From NCBI RefSeq assembly GCF_003048905.1, contig NZ_PIRO01000006.1:1-64000 (forward strand): a stretch of DNA of 64,000 nucleotides, in the 5' to 3' direction. This stretch comes from Campylobacter concisus. GTDB lineage: Bacteria > Campylobacterota > Campylobacteria > Campylobacterales > Campylobacteraceae. This document shows, piece after piece, positions 45,837-54,822 of this stretch (positions are counted from its first letter, which is position 1; each line of letters begins with the position of its first letter). The notes below the pieces were generated by a model. It did no database searches. It saw nothing but the letters and a program-made list of their open reading frames with translations, and was not told where the DNA came from. Position numbers and translations under genes: made by a program.

Positions 45837-47850
45837 CTACTTGACTACTTGTTAAATTGTAAATTTTTAGATAGTTTTGCTCATCATAAAAAGCTTCTTT
45901 ATCTATTTCGTATAAAATTTTGTCGTTTATGTAGTCAGTGCCACTTTTAAATAAAGCATTTTCTGGCTTCTTTTCTTTGATAAATTGACTATAGCCTAAA
46001 ACAAGCCTTATTTTTTCCCAATCATCATAAAAATACTCCTGCAGTAGCGGTAAAATTTTATTTTCAAAGATCGAGGCTAGCTCTTCTATATCAGCGCCAT
46101 CTTTTAGCGACATAAAATAGGCGTGTCCTATCGTATGATCTCTGTCGTAAAGATATTCTATACGCTCGTTTATAGTTTTTAGCATAGTATTAAAATCTAT
46201 CTCGATTTCTTTAGGATCAATATCCTTATCCTTATATTTTATTTTAATGGTTCCCAAAAGCTCAGGTTGTGGCATCATTTCGACAAATTCAAATCTTCTT
46301 CTAAGTGCCGTATCCATGAGGGCTATACTTCGATCCGCCGTATTCATCGTGCCTATGATGTATAAATTTGACTGTACTCCAAATTTCTCTTTTGAGTATG
46401 GTAGCTCAACCATTATCTCGTCATCTGCCCCGAGCCTTTTTGATGGCTCTATAAGAGTTATGAGCTCACCAAAAATTTTAGATATATTCCCGCGATTGAT
46501 CTCGTCGATGATTAAGACATAGTTTTTAGAGCTATTATCTACTATGTATTTTTGTATATCTAGCCTCATGTCATCAATTATCTTTGGTTCATATGATGAA
46601 TATGTGTACTCTTCACCATCAAACAATACTCTTTTAAGCTTGCTGTATGCGACAGACATGGGCGACGAACCGTTTTTTGCGCGAACGACTATAGATGGAG
46701 TTGTGTTTTTATATAGATAAAATTCATACCCAGTTTGAGTAGTTAAAACTTTACTTGATGGCGATGTAGAGTATTCTGGTAAAGTCAAAACATAGCTATC
46801 GTATAGCTCCTTAAAATTCTCCTCATTTATGATTTTGTTGTCATCTTTTGTTTTTACTATTATCTCATTTTTCTTTTTTGCTACTTGGCATAGAGCCTTA
46901 AATACGCCATCCTCTACTTCGTATTTCAAATTTCCGTTGGTATCATTTTTAGCCTTAATCCCCTCGACAAATTCTTCATATCCATAGCTTTGATGAAATG
47001 TGATAAATTTTATTTGTCCTTTTTCTACATACTCTTTAAATTTAGATCTATCATCAGAAGCATTGCCTTCTATTATTTCTAGTGCTTTACGAACAACGCT
47101 ATATGTCTTTCCAGTTCCAGGAGGACCGTATAAAATTTGATTTAGTGATAAAATTTCTCTTTTTTGTTGTAAAGTGTCATTCTTTTCTAAAGTCATATCT
47201 TTATCAGTATCCTCATTGTTTAATATGTAGTTTATACTTTTTTGCGATTTTATTTCACGTTTACCTTGGATATTTTTAAGATTTTCGTATTTGTCTAAAA
47301 TTATTCGAGATAACTTATTTTGATTTGTAAATTTTAAGAATCTTAGATAAATAGTGCGTTTGTCTTGTGAAATATTTTCCACTTCTGCTTTCACTACAAT
47401 AGCAGCAATCGGCTCACCTGAATAAATATAAACAATATCTCCTTCTTTAATTTCTGAAAGCTGTAAATATCCATCTTTTCTTTCATTGTCCCATTGAGTA
47501 ATATTGTTTTGCTTAAATTCTTCAATAGAATCAAATATTTCTTTTTTATTTGTAAATACCCAATATCGTTTCATATTCGCCTCGCTATTTTTAAATTCTA
47601 TATATTTATTTACTGCTGAATTATAGTCAGTAAAAAGCTTTTTGGTTTTTCCAGATTTTAAAAACTCTTCTTCTAAATATTTTGGGTTTTTACTTTTTGA
47701 GTTGTAATAATCAAAAATAGAGTAAACTTTATTTTCTTCTAAAAATCTAATAAAGCTTTTTAAAAAAGATTGATAGGATTGAGCGGAGTTTTTGCCTATT
47801 TCTTTTTCGCAGTAAGCCTTGAAATTTTCATAATCTATATATTCATTCAT
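45808..47850 (-). CDS. mcrB: McrB-type AAA+ motor with EVE/PUA-like reader domain
   Basis: The 680-residue protein has three parts. Residues 1-90 are helical and resemble the SAM-like N-terminal domain of tyrosine integrases (SAQSYQSFLKSFIRFLEEN). Residues 95-212 form an EVE/PUA-like domain (RYWVFTNKKEIFDSI, then LSEIKEGDIVYIYSGEPIAA), the sort that binds modified cytosine or adenine. Residues 235-640 are the McrB GTPase: Walker A GPPGTGKT (242-249), HQSYGYEEFVEGI, Walker B LIIDEINRGN (446-455) and the signature NTADRS (503-508) with LRRRF. It hydrolyses GTP and drives the McrC nuclease. The 5' end is extremely AT-rich (21% GC in 47641..47760), a sign of transfer. Confidence 0.9.
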   Translation of the reverse strand: MNEYIDYENFKAYCEKEIGKNSAQSYQSFLKSFIRFLEENKVYSIFDYYNSKSKNPKYLEEEFLKSGKTKKLFTDYNSAVNKYIEFKNSEANMKRYWVFTNKKEIFDSIEEFKQNNITQWDNERKDGYLQLSEIKEGDIVYIYSGEPIAAIVVKAEVENISQDKRTIYLRFLKFTNQNKLSRIILDKYENLKNIQGKREIKSQKSINYILNNEDTDKDMTLEKNDTLQQKREILSLNQILYGPPGTGKTYSVVRKALEIIEGNASDDRSKFKEYVEKGQIKFITFHQSYGYEEFVEGIKAKNDTNGNLKYEVEDGVFKALCQVAKKKNEIIVKTKDDNKIINEENFKELYDSYVLTLPEYSTSPSSKVLTTQTGYEFYLYKNTTPSIVVRAKNGSSPMSVAYSKLKRVLFDGEEYTYSSYEPKIIDDMRLDIQKYIVDNSSKNYVLIIDEINRGNISKIFGELITLIEPSKRLGADDEIMVELPYSKEKFGVQSNLYIIGTMNTADRSIALMDTALRRRFEFVEMMPQPELLGTIKIKYKDKDIDPKEIEIDFNTMLKTINERIEYLYDRDHTIGHAYFMSLKDGADIEELASIFENKILPLLQEYFYDDWEKIRLVLGYSQFIKEKKPENALFKSGTDYINDKILYEIDKEAFYDEQNYLKIYNLTSSQVDEAKSANDN

Positions 47851-47897
47851 ATTTATTCCTTTAAATTTAAAATTTTATAAAATGTTTAGAGCCACTC

Positions 47898-48350
47898 TCA
47901 CAACCCATCAAATTCTTTTTTTAGTTCGTCCCTTAGCTCTTCGGCTCTATCTTCGCCATTTTTGAAATTTATCTTTATAAAGCTATCAAGCTCGTCCAAG
48001 ATCGCAAAGAGTTCGCTCTCCCAGCTTAAATTTTCTTTCTTTGATAAAGTTTCCAGTTTTTCTCTTATTTGCTCTAAGATATCTAATGCTTTATCTTTAC
48101 CAGACTCACTATTTAGCGCATCTTCAAATAAAATATCTTGCCTTAAGGCGTTTATTTTTTTAAATATTACGTTGCAAAATTTTGGATATTTCTCAGCATT
48201 GCTTAAATTTTCTAAAACCTCCTGTGCGGCCTTTTGATAAGCTGGCTCCGCTCCCTCTTCGTCGAGCTTTTTGGTTAGTTTTTGTATCTGAAAATATAAA
48301 ATAAGCGCTGCAAAAAACGCAAGCAGCAAATAAATCGTCACATTATTCAT
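47898..48350 (-). CDS. Membrane-anchored helical protein of unknown function
   Basis: The 150-residue protein has one N-terminal membrane helix (about 4-22, IYLLLAFFAALILYFQI) followed by about 125 charged, helical residues, partly coiled coil (KALDILEQIREKLETLSKK). I do not recognise it. It starts inside the end of the rarD-like gene (8 bp overlap) and lies 47 bp before mcrB on the same strand. It could belong to the permease transcript, or serve the restriction module as a regulator or effector; neither is shown. Confidence 0.55.
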   Translation of the reverse strand: MNNVTIYLLLAFFAALILYFQIQKLTKKLDEEGAEPAYQKAAQEVLENLSNAEKYPKFCNVIFKKINALRQDILFEDALNSESGKDKALDILEQIREKLETLSKKENLSWESELFAILDELDSFIKINFKNGEDRAEELRDELKKEFDGL

Positions 48351-49173
48351 TTTTACTCCTTTTTCTAAATTTATCTATGCTAATTATTGCGAGTGCCAGC
48401 CAGATCATACAAAACGAGATGACCTTGTAGCCGTCTAAATTTTCGCCGTAAATGAAGACCGCACAAAGGATCGCGATGGTTGGCGAGATGTATTGCAAAT
48501 AGCCAATCGTTGTTAAATTTATCCTTGTTGCCGCTGCGTTAAAAGCGACAAGCGGCACGATGGTTACGATGCTTGAAGCGATCATTAAAAGTGAGTCTTC
48601 ATTTAGTCCAAAGTGGCTTTTACCTAAAAATGCTATGTAAAAAACGTAGGCAAGTGCAAATGGGAACATAAAAAATGTCTCTATAAAAAGTCCGTTAAAT
48701 GCGCCAATCTTTGCCATCTTTCTAACTGCTGCGTAAAATCCAAATGAAAGCGGCAAGATAATGGAAACTAATGGCAATCCGCCTTGAGCATAAATTTGTA
48801 CGCTAATGGCTAAAACGACTATGCAAATGGCTAAAATTCCGCTTTTATTTAGCCTTTCTTTAAAGATGATAACACCAAGAAGCATGCTTATTAGTGGATT
48901 TATAAAATAGCCCAGGCTTGTGTCTAAAATTTTGCCATTGCTAACAGCATATACATAAACGCCCCAGTTTGTAGTGATAAATATACCACTCAAAAATAAG
49001 GTTTTTAGCGAACGAATATCTTTAAGTAAAGTAAAAATTTCGCCCATTTTGCCACTAAAATAAAGCACTCCAGCCATTAAGAAAAATGACCAAATGACCC
49101 TATGAGCTAAAATTTCATAAGCATCGACATCTTTGCTAAAGAGGTTGAAATAAACCGCCAAAAACCCCCACAT
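48343..49173 (-). CDS. RarD/EamA-type permease, start region damaged
   Basis: This 276-residue permease (from the internal ATG at 49173) has about nine helices and the RarD block EILAHRVIWSFFLMAGVLYFSG early on. The reading frame carries on upstream of that ATG with the expected start of the family (NESQKGVILALSAFF), but no ATG, GTG or TTG lies in frame before a TAA. An ATG overlapping the previous stop is out of frame. So the true start is lost or uses a rare codon; a small indel at 49211..49216 would explain it. Function is unknown: RarD proteins are named for chloramphenicol sensitivity. Confidence 0.7.
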   Translation of the reverse strand: MWGFLAVYFNLFSKDVDAYEILAHRVIWSFFLMAGVLYFSGKMGEIFTLLKDIRSLKTLFLSGIFITTNWGVYVYAVSNGKILDTSLGYFINPLISMLLGVIIFKERLNKSGILAICIVVLAISVQIYAQGGLPLVSIILPLSFGFYAAVRKMAKIGAFNGLFIETFFMFPFALAYVFYIAFLGKSHFGLNEDSLLMIASSIVTIVPLVAFNAAATRINLTTIGYLQYISPTIAILCAVFIYGENLDGYKVISFCMIWLALAIISIDKFRKRSKNE

Positions 49174-49213
49174 AAAAAAGGCGCTAAGCGCGAGAATAAC
49201 GCCTTTTTGGCTC

Positions 49214-50101
49214 TCATTTAGTCTTGGTATTTTTGTCGCCTTTTATAGAATTTATACTATCTATCATCAAAAGTGTGACCGAGATGGCTAGGCAGATCAT
49301 TAAAAAGTATGAGCTTTTCTCCAGTCTCTCGCCGATAGCAAATGAGACAAAAAGCATCATTATAGGCTCAAAATATGTAAGCAAACCTAGTACATTTATC
49401 GGCACGAGCGTGCTTGAGAGGATCTGGGCGATGAGGGCTATGCCGCTGATAGCACCAAGCAAGATGAGTAGATAGTAAATGTTTGGATTTTGGCTCATCA
49501 CGTAGTTCATATCGGCTGTGAGCGCAAAATAAAATGAGAATAAAAACATAAAAATTATCTCTATAACAAAGCTTGAGAAATTTGCAAGGTTGTAGTACTT
49601 TCTAATGGCAAAATAGACTGGATAAAGGCAAAAAACTACAGCGCTCTCCCACGAGATGCCGCCGCTTAGTATAGCTGTGCTAAAGACGCCAAGGGCTGCA
49701 AAAAATATCGAGGCTAGCTTTGTTTTAGAGAGGTGCTCTTTAAAAAATATCCGTCCAAAAAGGACCATGACTATTGGCATGATGAGGTAGCCGATAGAGA
49801 CTTTTAGCGCTGATCCGTTGCTTGGAGCCCAGAGATAGAGCCACATCTGAAATGAGACAATGAGCGAGGTAGCTAGTAAAACTAGTAAAATTTTAGGTTT
49901 TAGCTTTATTTTTAGAAGTAAAAATTTGAAATTTCGCTGCTGTTTTAACAAAAAAATGGCTGCGATGACAAAAGGCATGGCAAAGATCATGCGGTATCCA
50001 ACAAGAGCTTGCGTGCTGATGGGGTTCATGAGCACTGACATGTAGTAGATGCAGTTAAACAAAACAGATGCCAAAAGCGAATAAAATATGCCTTTTATCA
50101 T
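49214..50101 (-). CDS. EamA/RarD-type DMT-superfamily permease
   Basis: The protein has about 295 residues with ten predicted helices and the RarD-type block (ALVGYRMIFAMPFVIAAIFLL). The ATG at 50101 (MIKGIFYSLLA) is preferred: an AAGGAG site is 12 bases upstream, whereas a longer form from a TTG at 50152 has an unusual hydrophilic lead and no site. It is a paralogue of the next gene downstream (about 40 bp away), with which it shares orientation. The substrate is unknown. Confidence 0.82.
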   Translation of the reverse strand: MIKGIFYSLLASVLFNCIYYMSVLMNPISTQALVGYRMIFAMPFVIAAIFLLKQQRNFKFLLLKIKLKPKILLVLLATSLIVSFQMWLYLWAPSNGSALKVSIGYLIMPIVMVLFGRIFFKEHLSKTKLASIFFAALGVFSTAILSGGISWESAVVFCLYPVYFAIRKYYNLANFSSFVIEIIFMFLFSFYFALTADMNYVMSQNPNIYYLLILLGAISGIALIAQILSSTLVPINVLGLLTYFEPIMMLFVSFAIGERLEKSSYFLMICLAISVTLLMIDSINSIKGDKNTKTK

Positions 50102-50202
50102 GAAAAAATTCTGCTCCTTTTTGGGTAAATTTAAAGTAGCGATTGTAGGCAAAATATCTTTAATAGCCCATTAATGGCTTTTATTTTTTAAGTTTGCCGT
50201 GA

Positions 50203-50208
50203 TATAAT
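50203..50208 (+). promoter_or_regulatory. -10 element of the DAHP synthase gene
   Basis: A perfect TATAAT 38 bp before the aroF ATG in the divergent region with the EamA permease. No -35 is seen. Confidence 0.5.
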
Positions 50209-50245
50209 CAGCGTCTAATTTAAGGCAAAAAAGATAGGAAAATAA

Positions 50246-51586
50246 ATGACTTGGAACCACGATAGCTGGAGAGAATTTAGTATCTTGCAACAACCAAAAT
50301 ACCCAGATTTAAAAGAGCTTAAAGAGGTCGAAGAAAAATTAAAATCACTTCCTCCTTTGGTATTTGCTGGTGAGGCTAGAAGTTTAAAAGAAGAACTTGC
50401 AAAAGTTTGTAATGGCGAGGCATTTTTGCTTCAAGGTGGCGACTGCGCTGAGAGCTTTACAAATTTTAATGCAAACAACATCAGAGATATGTTTAAGGTT
50501 TTACTTCAAATGGCGATAGTTTTAACCTTTGCTGGTGGCTATCCAGTGGTCAAAGTGGGCCGCGTGGCAGGGCAGTTTGCAAAGCCTAGAAGTAGCGATT
50601 TTGAAGAGGTAAATGGCGTTAAGCTTCCAAGCTATAGAGGTGACATCATAAATGGCTTTGAATTTGACGAAAAGGCAAGAGTGCCTGATCCAAAACGCAT
50701 GATCGAGGCGTATTATCAAAGTGCATCTACGATGAACTTACTTAGAGCCTTTTCAAGAGGCGGTTTGGCCGACCTTCATCAAGTGCATAAGTGGAATTTA
50801 GGCTTTGTTAAAAAGCCAGAGATCGGCGAGAAATACGCAAAACTAGCTGATGAGCTAACAAAGACGCTTTCATTTATGGCAGCTTGTGGCATCACTTCAG
50901 CAAATACGCCAGTCATAAATCAAACCGCGGTTTATACATCTCACGAGGCGCTTTTGCTACCTTATGAGGAGGCATTGACTAGGGTTGATAGTCTTAGTGG
51001 TGAGTGGTATGACTGCTCGGCTCACATGCTTTGGATAGGTGAGAGAACACGTGGTATAAACGACGCTCACGTACATTTTTTAAGCGGCGTGAAAAATCCT
51101 ATTGGCGTGAAGATCGGACCAAGTGCAAAGGCTGAAGATGTCGTCGCACTTGCAAATAAGCTAAATCCAGAAAATGAAGCTGGCAGACTAAACGTGATAA
51201 TCAGAATGGGTGCTGATAAGATAGGCGAAAATTTACCAAAAATTTTAAGAGAGCTAAAGAGAGAAGGGCTAAATATCGTTTATAGTATCGATCCGATGCA
51301 TGGCAACACCGTAAAAACCTCAAATAACTACAAAACCAGAGAATTTGACAAGATAATAAGCGAAGTTAGAAGCTTTTTTGAAATTCACAAAGCTGAGGGC
51401 ACAAGGGCTGGCGGCGTACATCTTGAGATGACAGGACAAGACGTGACTGAGTGCACGGGTGGGGCATTAAATATCACTGAAAGCTCGCTTGAGCAAAGGT
51501 ATGAAACACAATGTGATCCAAGACTAAATGCTGATCAGGCACTTGAACTTGCGTTTTTGATGGCTGGTCTAGTTAAAAAAGCTTAA
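50246..51586 (+). CDS. aroF: 3-deoxy-7-phosphoheptulonate synthase, class II
   Basis: This 446-residue plant/mycobacterial-type (class II) DAHP synthase makes the first shikimate intermediate from PEP and erythrose-4-phosphate. The block QGGDCAESF (about 67-75) has the metal Cys, followed by [16 protein letters not shown] and [11 protein letters not shown]. The substrate arginine is in [10 protein letters not shown]. The C-terminal [13 protein letters not shown] and [11 protein letters not shown] complete the active site. It stands first in a plus-strand run. Confidence 0.96.
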   Translation: MTWNHDSWREFSILQQPKYPDLKELKEVEEKLKSLPPLVFAGEARSLKEELAKVCNGEAFLLQGGDCAESFTNFNANNIRDMFKVLLQMAIVLTFAGGYPVVKVGRVAGQFAKPRSSDFEEVNGVKLPSYRGDIINGFEFDEKARVPDPKRMIEAYYQSASTMNLLRAFSRGGLADLHQVHKWNLGFVKKPEIGEKYAKLADELTKTLSFMAACGITSANTPVINQTAVYTSHEALLLPYEEALTRVDSLSGEWYDCSAHMLWIGERTRGINDAHVHFLSGVKNPIGVKIGPSAKAEDVVALANKLNPENEAGRLNVIIRMGADKIGENLPKILRELKREGLNIVYSIDPMHGNTVKTSNNYKTREFDKIISEVRSFFEIHKAEGTRAGGVHLEMTGQDVTECTGGALNITESSLEQRYETQCDPRLNADQALELAFLMAGLVKKA

Positions 51587-51610
51587 AATTTATAAAATTT
51601 GGAGAAAAAG

Positions 51611-52567
51611 ATGGTAAATGTTTATGATCTAATCGTTGTTGGTGGCGGACCCTGTGGAATTGCTAGCGTAGTTGAGGCAAAAAGAAATGGCTTAAACAAC
51701 GTTTTGCTTCTTGAAAAAGGCGATAATCACAGCCAAACGATAAGAAAATTTTATAAAGATAATAAACGCGTAGATAAAGAGTATAAAGGGCAAGATAGCA
51801 CGATACATGGCGTAGTTTCATTTGAGGATGGCACGAAAGAGAGCACGCTTGATTATTTTGACAAGCTGCTTGATACTGAAAAGATCGAAGCTTTTTTTAA
51901 CTCTGAAGTAGAGAGCGTGAAAAAAGATGGAGAAAATTTTAAAGTAACTACCTCAAAAGCCGTCTATGAAGCTAAAAATGTGATGATATCAATTGGCAAA
52001 ATGGGACGACCAAATAAGCCTGATTATAAAATCCCGCCTTCACTAAACTCAGTTGTAAATTTTAACCTTGATAGCTGTACGAACGGCGAAAAGGTGCTTG
52101 TTGTAGGTGGCGGAAACTCAGCAGTTGAGTATGCGATCGAGCTTTGCCAATACAATAAAACCACAATCGCTTATAGAAAAGATAATTTTAGCCGCGTAAA
52201 TGAGACAAATTTAAGTGCACTTTGGGAGCTAGAAAAGCATGGTAAGATAAAAGTTAGACTAAATCACGATATAAAAGAGATAGATAACGAATCAGGCAAA
52301 GTTAGAGTGCATTACGAAAATGGCAAAATTCGTGTTTATGACAGAGTTGTCTATGCGATCGGTGGCTCAAGTCCGGTTGATTTTTTACAAAAATGTCAGA
52401 TAAAAATCGATGAAAAAGGTACTCCAATAGTTGATAGTAGTTACCAAAGTAGCGTGCCAGGACTTTATGTGGGTGGTGATATCGTGCTAAAAAATGGCGG
52501 CTCAATAGTCGTTGCTCTAAATCACGCTCATCACGTCATAAAAGACATTTTAAAGGGCAAGGCATAA
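51611..52567 (+). CDS. TrxB/YpdA-like NAD(P)H-flavin oxidoreductase
   Basis: The 318-residue protein has an N-terminal FAD motif (VVGGGPCGIASV, about 8-19) and a second Rossmann motif (LVVGGGNSAVEYAIEL, about 163-178), as in thioredoxin reductases and YpdA. The redox CxxC pair of thioredoxin reductase is missing: only lone cysteines appear. It may therefore reduce a disulphide-independent partner such as ferredoxin, a low-molecular-weight thiol or another quinone/flavin acceptor. GGAG 6 bases before the ATG fixes the start; a TTG 12 bases upstream is unlikely. Confidence 0.78.
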   Translation: MVNVYDLIVVGGGPCGIASVVEAKRNGLNNVLLLEKGDNHSQTIRKFYKDNKRVDKEYKGQDSTIHGVVSFEDGTKESTLDYFDKLLDTEKIEAFFNSEVESVKKDGENFKVTTSKAVYEAKNVMISIGKMGRPNKPDYKIPPSLNSVVNFNLDSCTNGEKVLVVGGGNSAVEYAIELCQYNKTTIAYRKDNFSRVNETNLSALWELEKHGKIKVRLNHDIKEIDNESGKVRVHYENGKIRVYDRVVYAIGGSSPVDFLQKCQIKIDEKGTPIVDSSYQSSVPGLYVGGDIVLKNGGSIVVALNHAHHVIKDILKGKA

Positions 52568-52569
52568 GC

Positions 52570-54822
52570 TTGATAAATAAAATTTTACTAGCTATTTTTT
52601 GTTTGATAGCTGGCTTTTGCCTATCGTTTTTTAAATCTCCAAAAGAAGATGAGACACCAAAAGATACTAATCAAACGATTTATTCTATAAATTTTGATAA
52701 TTTGCCAGAAGAAGAGAGACAAAAATATATCAGCAAAGACGATCTTTACGAATATGGCGGATATATAACTCCAAAAAGCTATATCCAAAATTTTACTGAA
52801 ACGAACGATCAAAATTTATCAAATGATGTAAATGAACTTCAAGAACAAGTTCGTGAGCTAAGTAAAAAAAATAAAATTTTAGCTACTGATAATGTCGATA
52901 TCAGCGAGAAAAATTTAGACTTTATAAGCAAAATTTCAGAGATGAAAAAAAATATCGAAAATGAAAAAAATGAGATAGTTGAAAAAAATCAAAAGACGCT
53001 AGGCGAGCTTGAAGCACAACATTTTGAAAATATACAAACTCTCACAAAACGGCTAAATGAAGCTCAAGCTGATATGATAGAGAGCTCAAAAGCCTATGAA
53101 AAAAAGATAATAGACCTTGAAAATGCGATAAATGAGGCAAAAAATGGCGATGAAAGTAAGGTAAAAGATATCGAAGCAAATTTTGCTAAATTTAAAGAGG
53201 CAGCTGAGGCAAATTACACAGCTTTAAAAGAGCAAAATATAGAGCTAAATACGACGCTGGCTCAAAAAGACGCGCTAATAAAAGAGTATGAAAATACTCA
53301 AAATGAAAAAGATAAAAACGAAAAAAGAGAAATTTTGCTTTTAAAAGAGGAGATCGAGCGAGCAAAAAATGACGCTAAGACACAAAAATTTAGCTATGAA
53401 AAAGAGATAAATGCACTAACTGATGGCTTTGAAACACAAAAAAGTGTTATGGAGGATGAGCTTTCAAAAAAGGCAAATAAGATAATTGATCTTGAGGAAG
53501 CGCTTGAGTCAAATCAAACTGCCTTAAAAGATAGAATTTATGAGCTTGATGAGATAAAGAAAAATTTAAACTCAAAAGATTTGGCAGTTGAAAACTATAA
53601 TGGTAAAAATTTAGAGCTAAACGCCTCTCTTGCGGCACTTCATAAAAGTTTTAATGATTTAAAAGAAAAAAATCTTAAAAGCGAGCAGGAAAATAAACTC
53701 GCAAATGAAAATATAAATTCGCTTAAAAAAGAGCTTGAGCGAGTAAATTTGATAAATAAAAAGCTAGAGAAGCAAACTTTAGATGCAAATGCAAGTTTAA
53801 GTGAGCTAAATAAAAAGCTAAATTTGAGTGAAGAGAGCCTTAAAAATGCACGAGATGAACTAAAGACGCTTGATACAAAGACAAATAAATTTTTAAAAAC
53901 TTTATTTGAGCAAAATCAAACTATCTCTTTGCAGACTCAAAAGCTTGGGTTAAATGACAGCGAGTTGAAAAATTTAAGTGCAAAGATAAATTTAAAAGAT
54001 GAAAAGATAAAAGAGCTGGAAAATAATCTCACGCAAACAAGTCAAACGCTAGCAGCAAAGCAAAGTGAGCTAGAAGCTCAAAAAAGAACGCTAAAGATCG
54101 ATATGCAAAATTATGAAATTTTGCGTCAGCAAATAAATATTTTGCAAAAGAAGATAGCTGATACGTCGGCTCTTTTTGCTGATAGCAATAAAAGTGGCGG
54201 TAAAAATTTACTAAGCTTACAAAATGAGCTTGAAAGTGCAAAACATAAGTTAAACGAGAGCAATAAGACGATTGAGAGGTTAAATTCTAAAATAAATGAA
54301 CTTAGCTCATCTAGCGTAAAAGGAAGTCCAGTAAATGCCAAGATCATCGAACTTCAAAAAGATATCGAGCAAAATTTAAACAGGCAAGATGAGCTTGAAA
54401 ATGAAAATGTAAATTTAAAAAATATCTTGCAGGCGACAACTAAGCCAGAGACGCCAACAAAGCTAGTTTTGATCTCTAGTCTTGAGTGCGATGACATGGA
54501 CGCAAAAGATAAGGTTAGCGTGATGTGTAAGAATAGAGTGAGCGAATTTTTGCAAAGATTTAACTCAAACTACCTTTATGAGATAATTCCGATCGTAGAT
54601 AAGAAAAATTTTGTCATCCCATCAAATGTGGCTCAAAGCATCAAAAAAGACGATCTTGGCAGGCTAAATAGCTATGTAAATTATGGCGTTGGCAAAGAGC
54701 GTGCAAAGGCAGCAGCCGAGCTTATAAAAGAAGAATTTGGCGATTTTGCAAGGATCAGCTTTAGCTCAGAAGTGATCGTAAAAGATGTCACGCGCGGCTT
54801 TATCATCAAGGTTTATAGATGA
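52570..54822 (+). CDS. Large membrane-anchored coiled-coil protein
   Basis: The 750-residue protein begins with one membrane helix (about 4-18, ILLAIFCLIAGFCL), then a long, almost continuous coiled coil (about 85-625) rich in Glu, Lys, Asn, Leu. The final 120 residues form a globular domain: SLECDDMDAKDK, then GVGKERAKAAAELIKEEFG and ISFSSEVIV. This last part recalls the OmpA-like fold, but the usual Asp and Arg peptidoglycan-binding residues are not clear. The protein probably spans from membrane to periplasmic wall. It starts at a TTG. It overlaps the methyltransferase gene by 4 bp. The function is not known. Confidence 0.7.
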   Translation: MINKILLAIFCLIAGFCLSFFKSPKEDETPKDTNQTIYSINFDNLPEEERQKYISKDDLYEYGGYITPKSYIQNFTETNDQNLSNDVNELQEQVRELSKKNKILATDNVDISEKNLDFISKISEMKKNIENEKNEIVEKNQKTLGELEAQHFENIQTLTKRLNEAQADMIESSKAYEKKIIDLENAINEAKNGDESKVKDIEANFAKFKEAAEANYTALKEQNIELNTTLAQKDALIKEYENTQNEKDKNEKREILLLKEEIERAKNDAKTQKFSYEKEINALTDGFETQKSVMEDELSKKANKIIDLEEALESNQTALKDRIYELDEIKKNLNSKDLAVENYNGKNLELNASLAALHKSFNDLKEKNLKSEQENKLANENINSLKKELERVNLINKKLEKQTLDANASLSELNKKLNLSEESLKNARDELKTLDTKTNKFLKTLFEQNQTISLQTQKLGLNDSELKNLSAKINLKDEKIKELENNLTQTSQTLAAKQSELEAQKRTLKIDMQNYEILRQQINILQKKIADTSALFADSNKSGGKNLLSLQNELESAKHKLNESNKTIERLNSKINELSSSSVKGSPVNAKIIELQKDIEQNLNRQDELENENVNLKNILQATTKPETPTKLVLISSLECDDMDAKDKVSVMCKNRVSEFLQRFNSNYLYEIIPIVDKKNFVIPSNVAQSIKKDDLGRLNSYVNYGVGKERAKAAAELIKEEFGDFARISFSSEVIVKDVTRGFIIKVYR

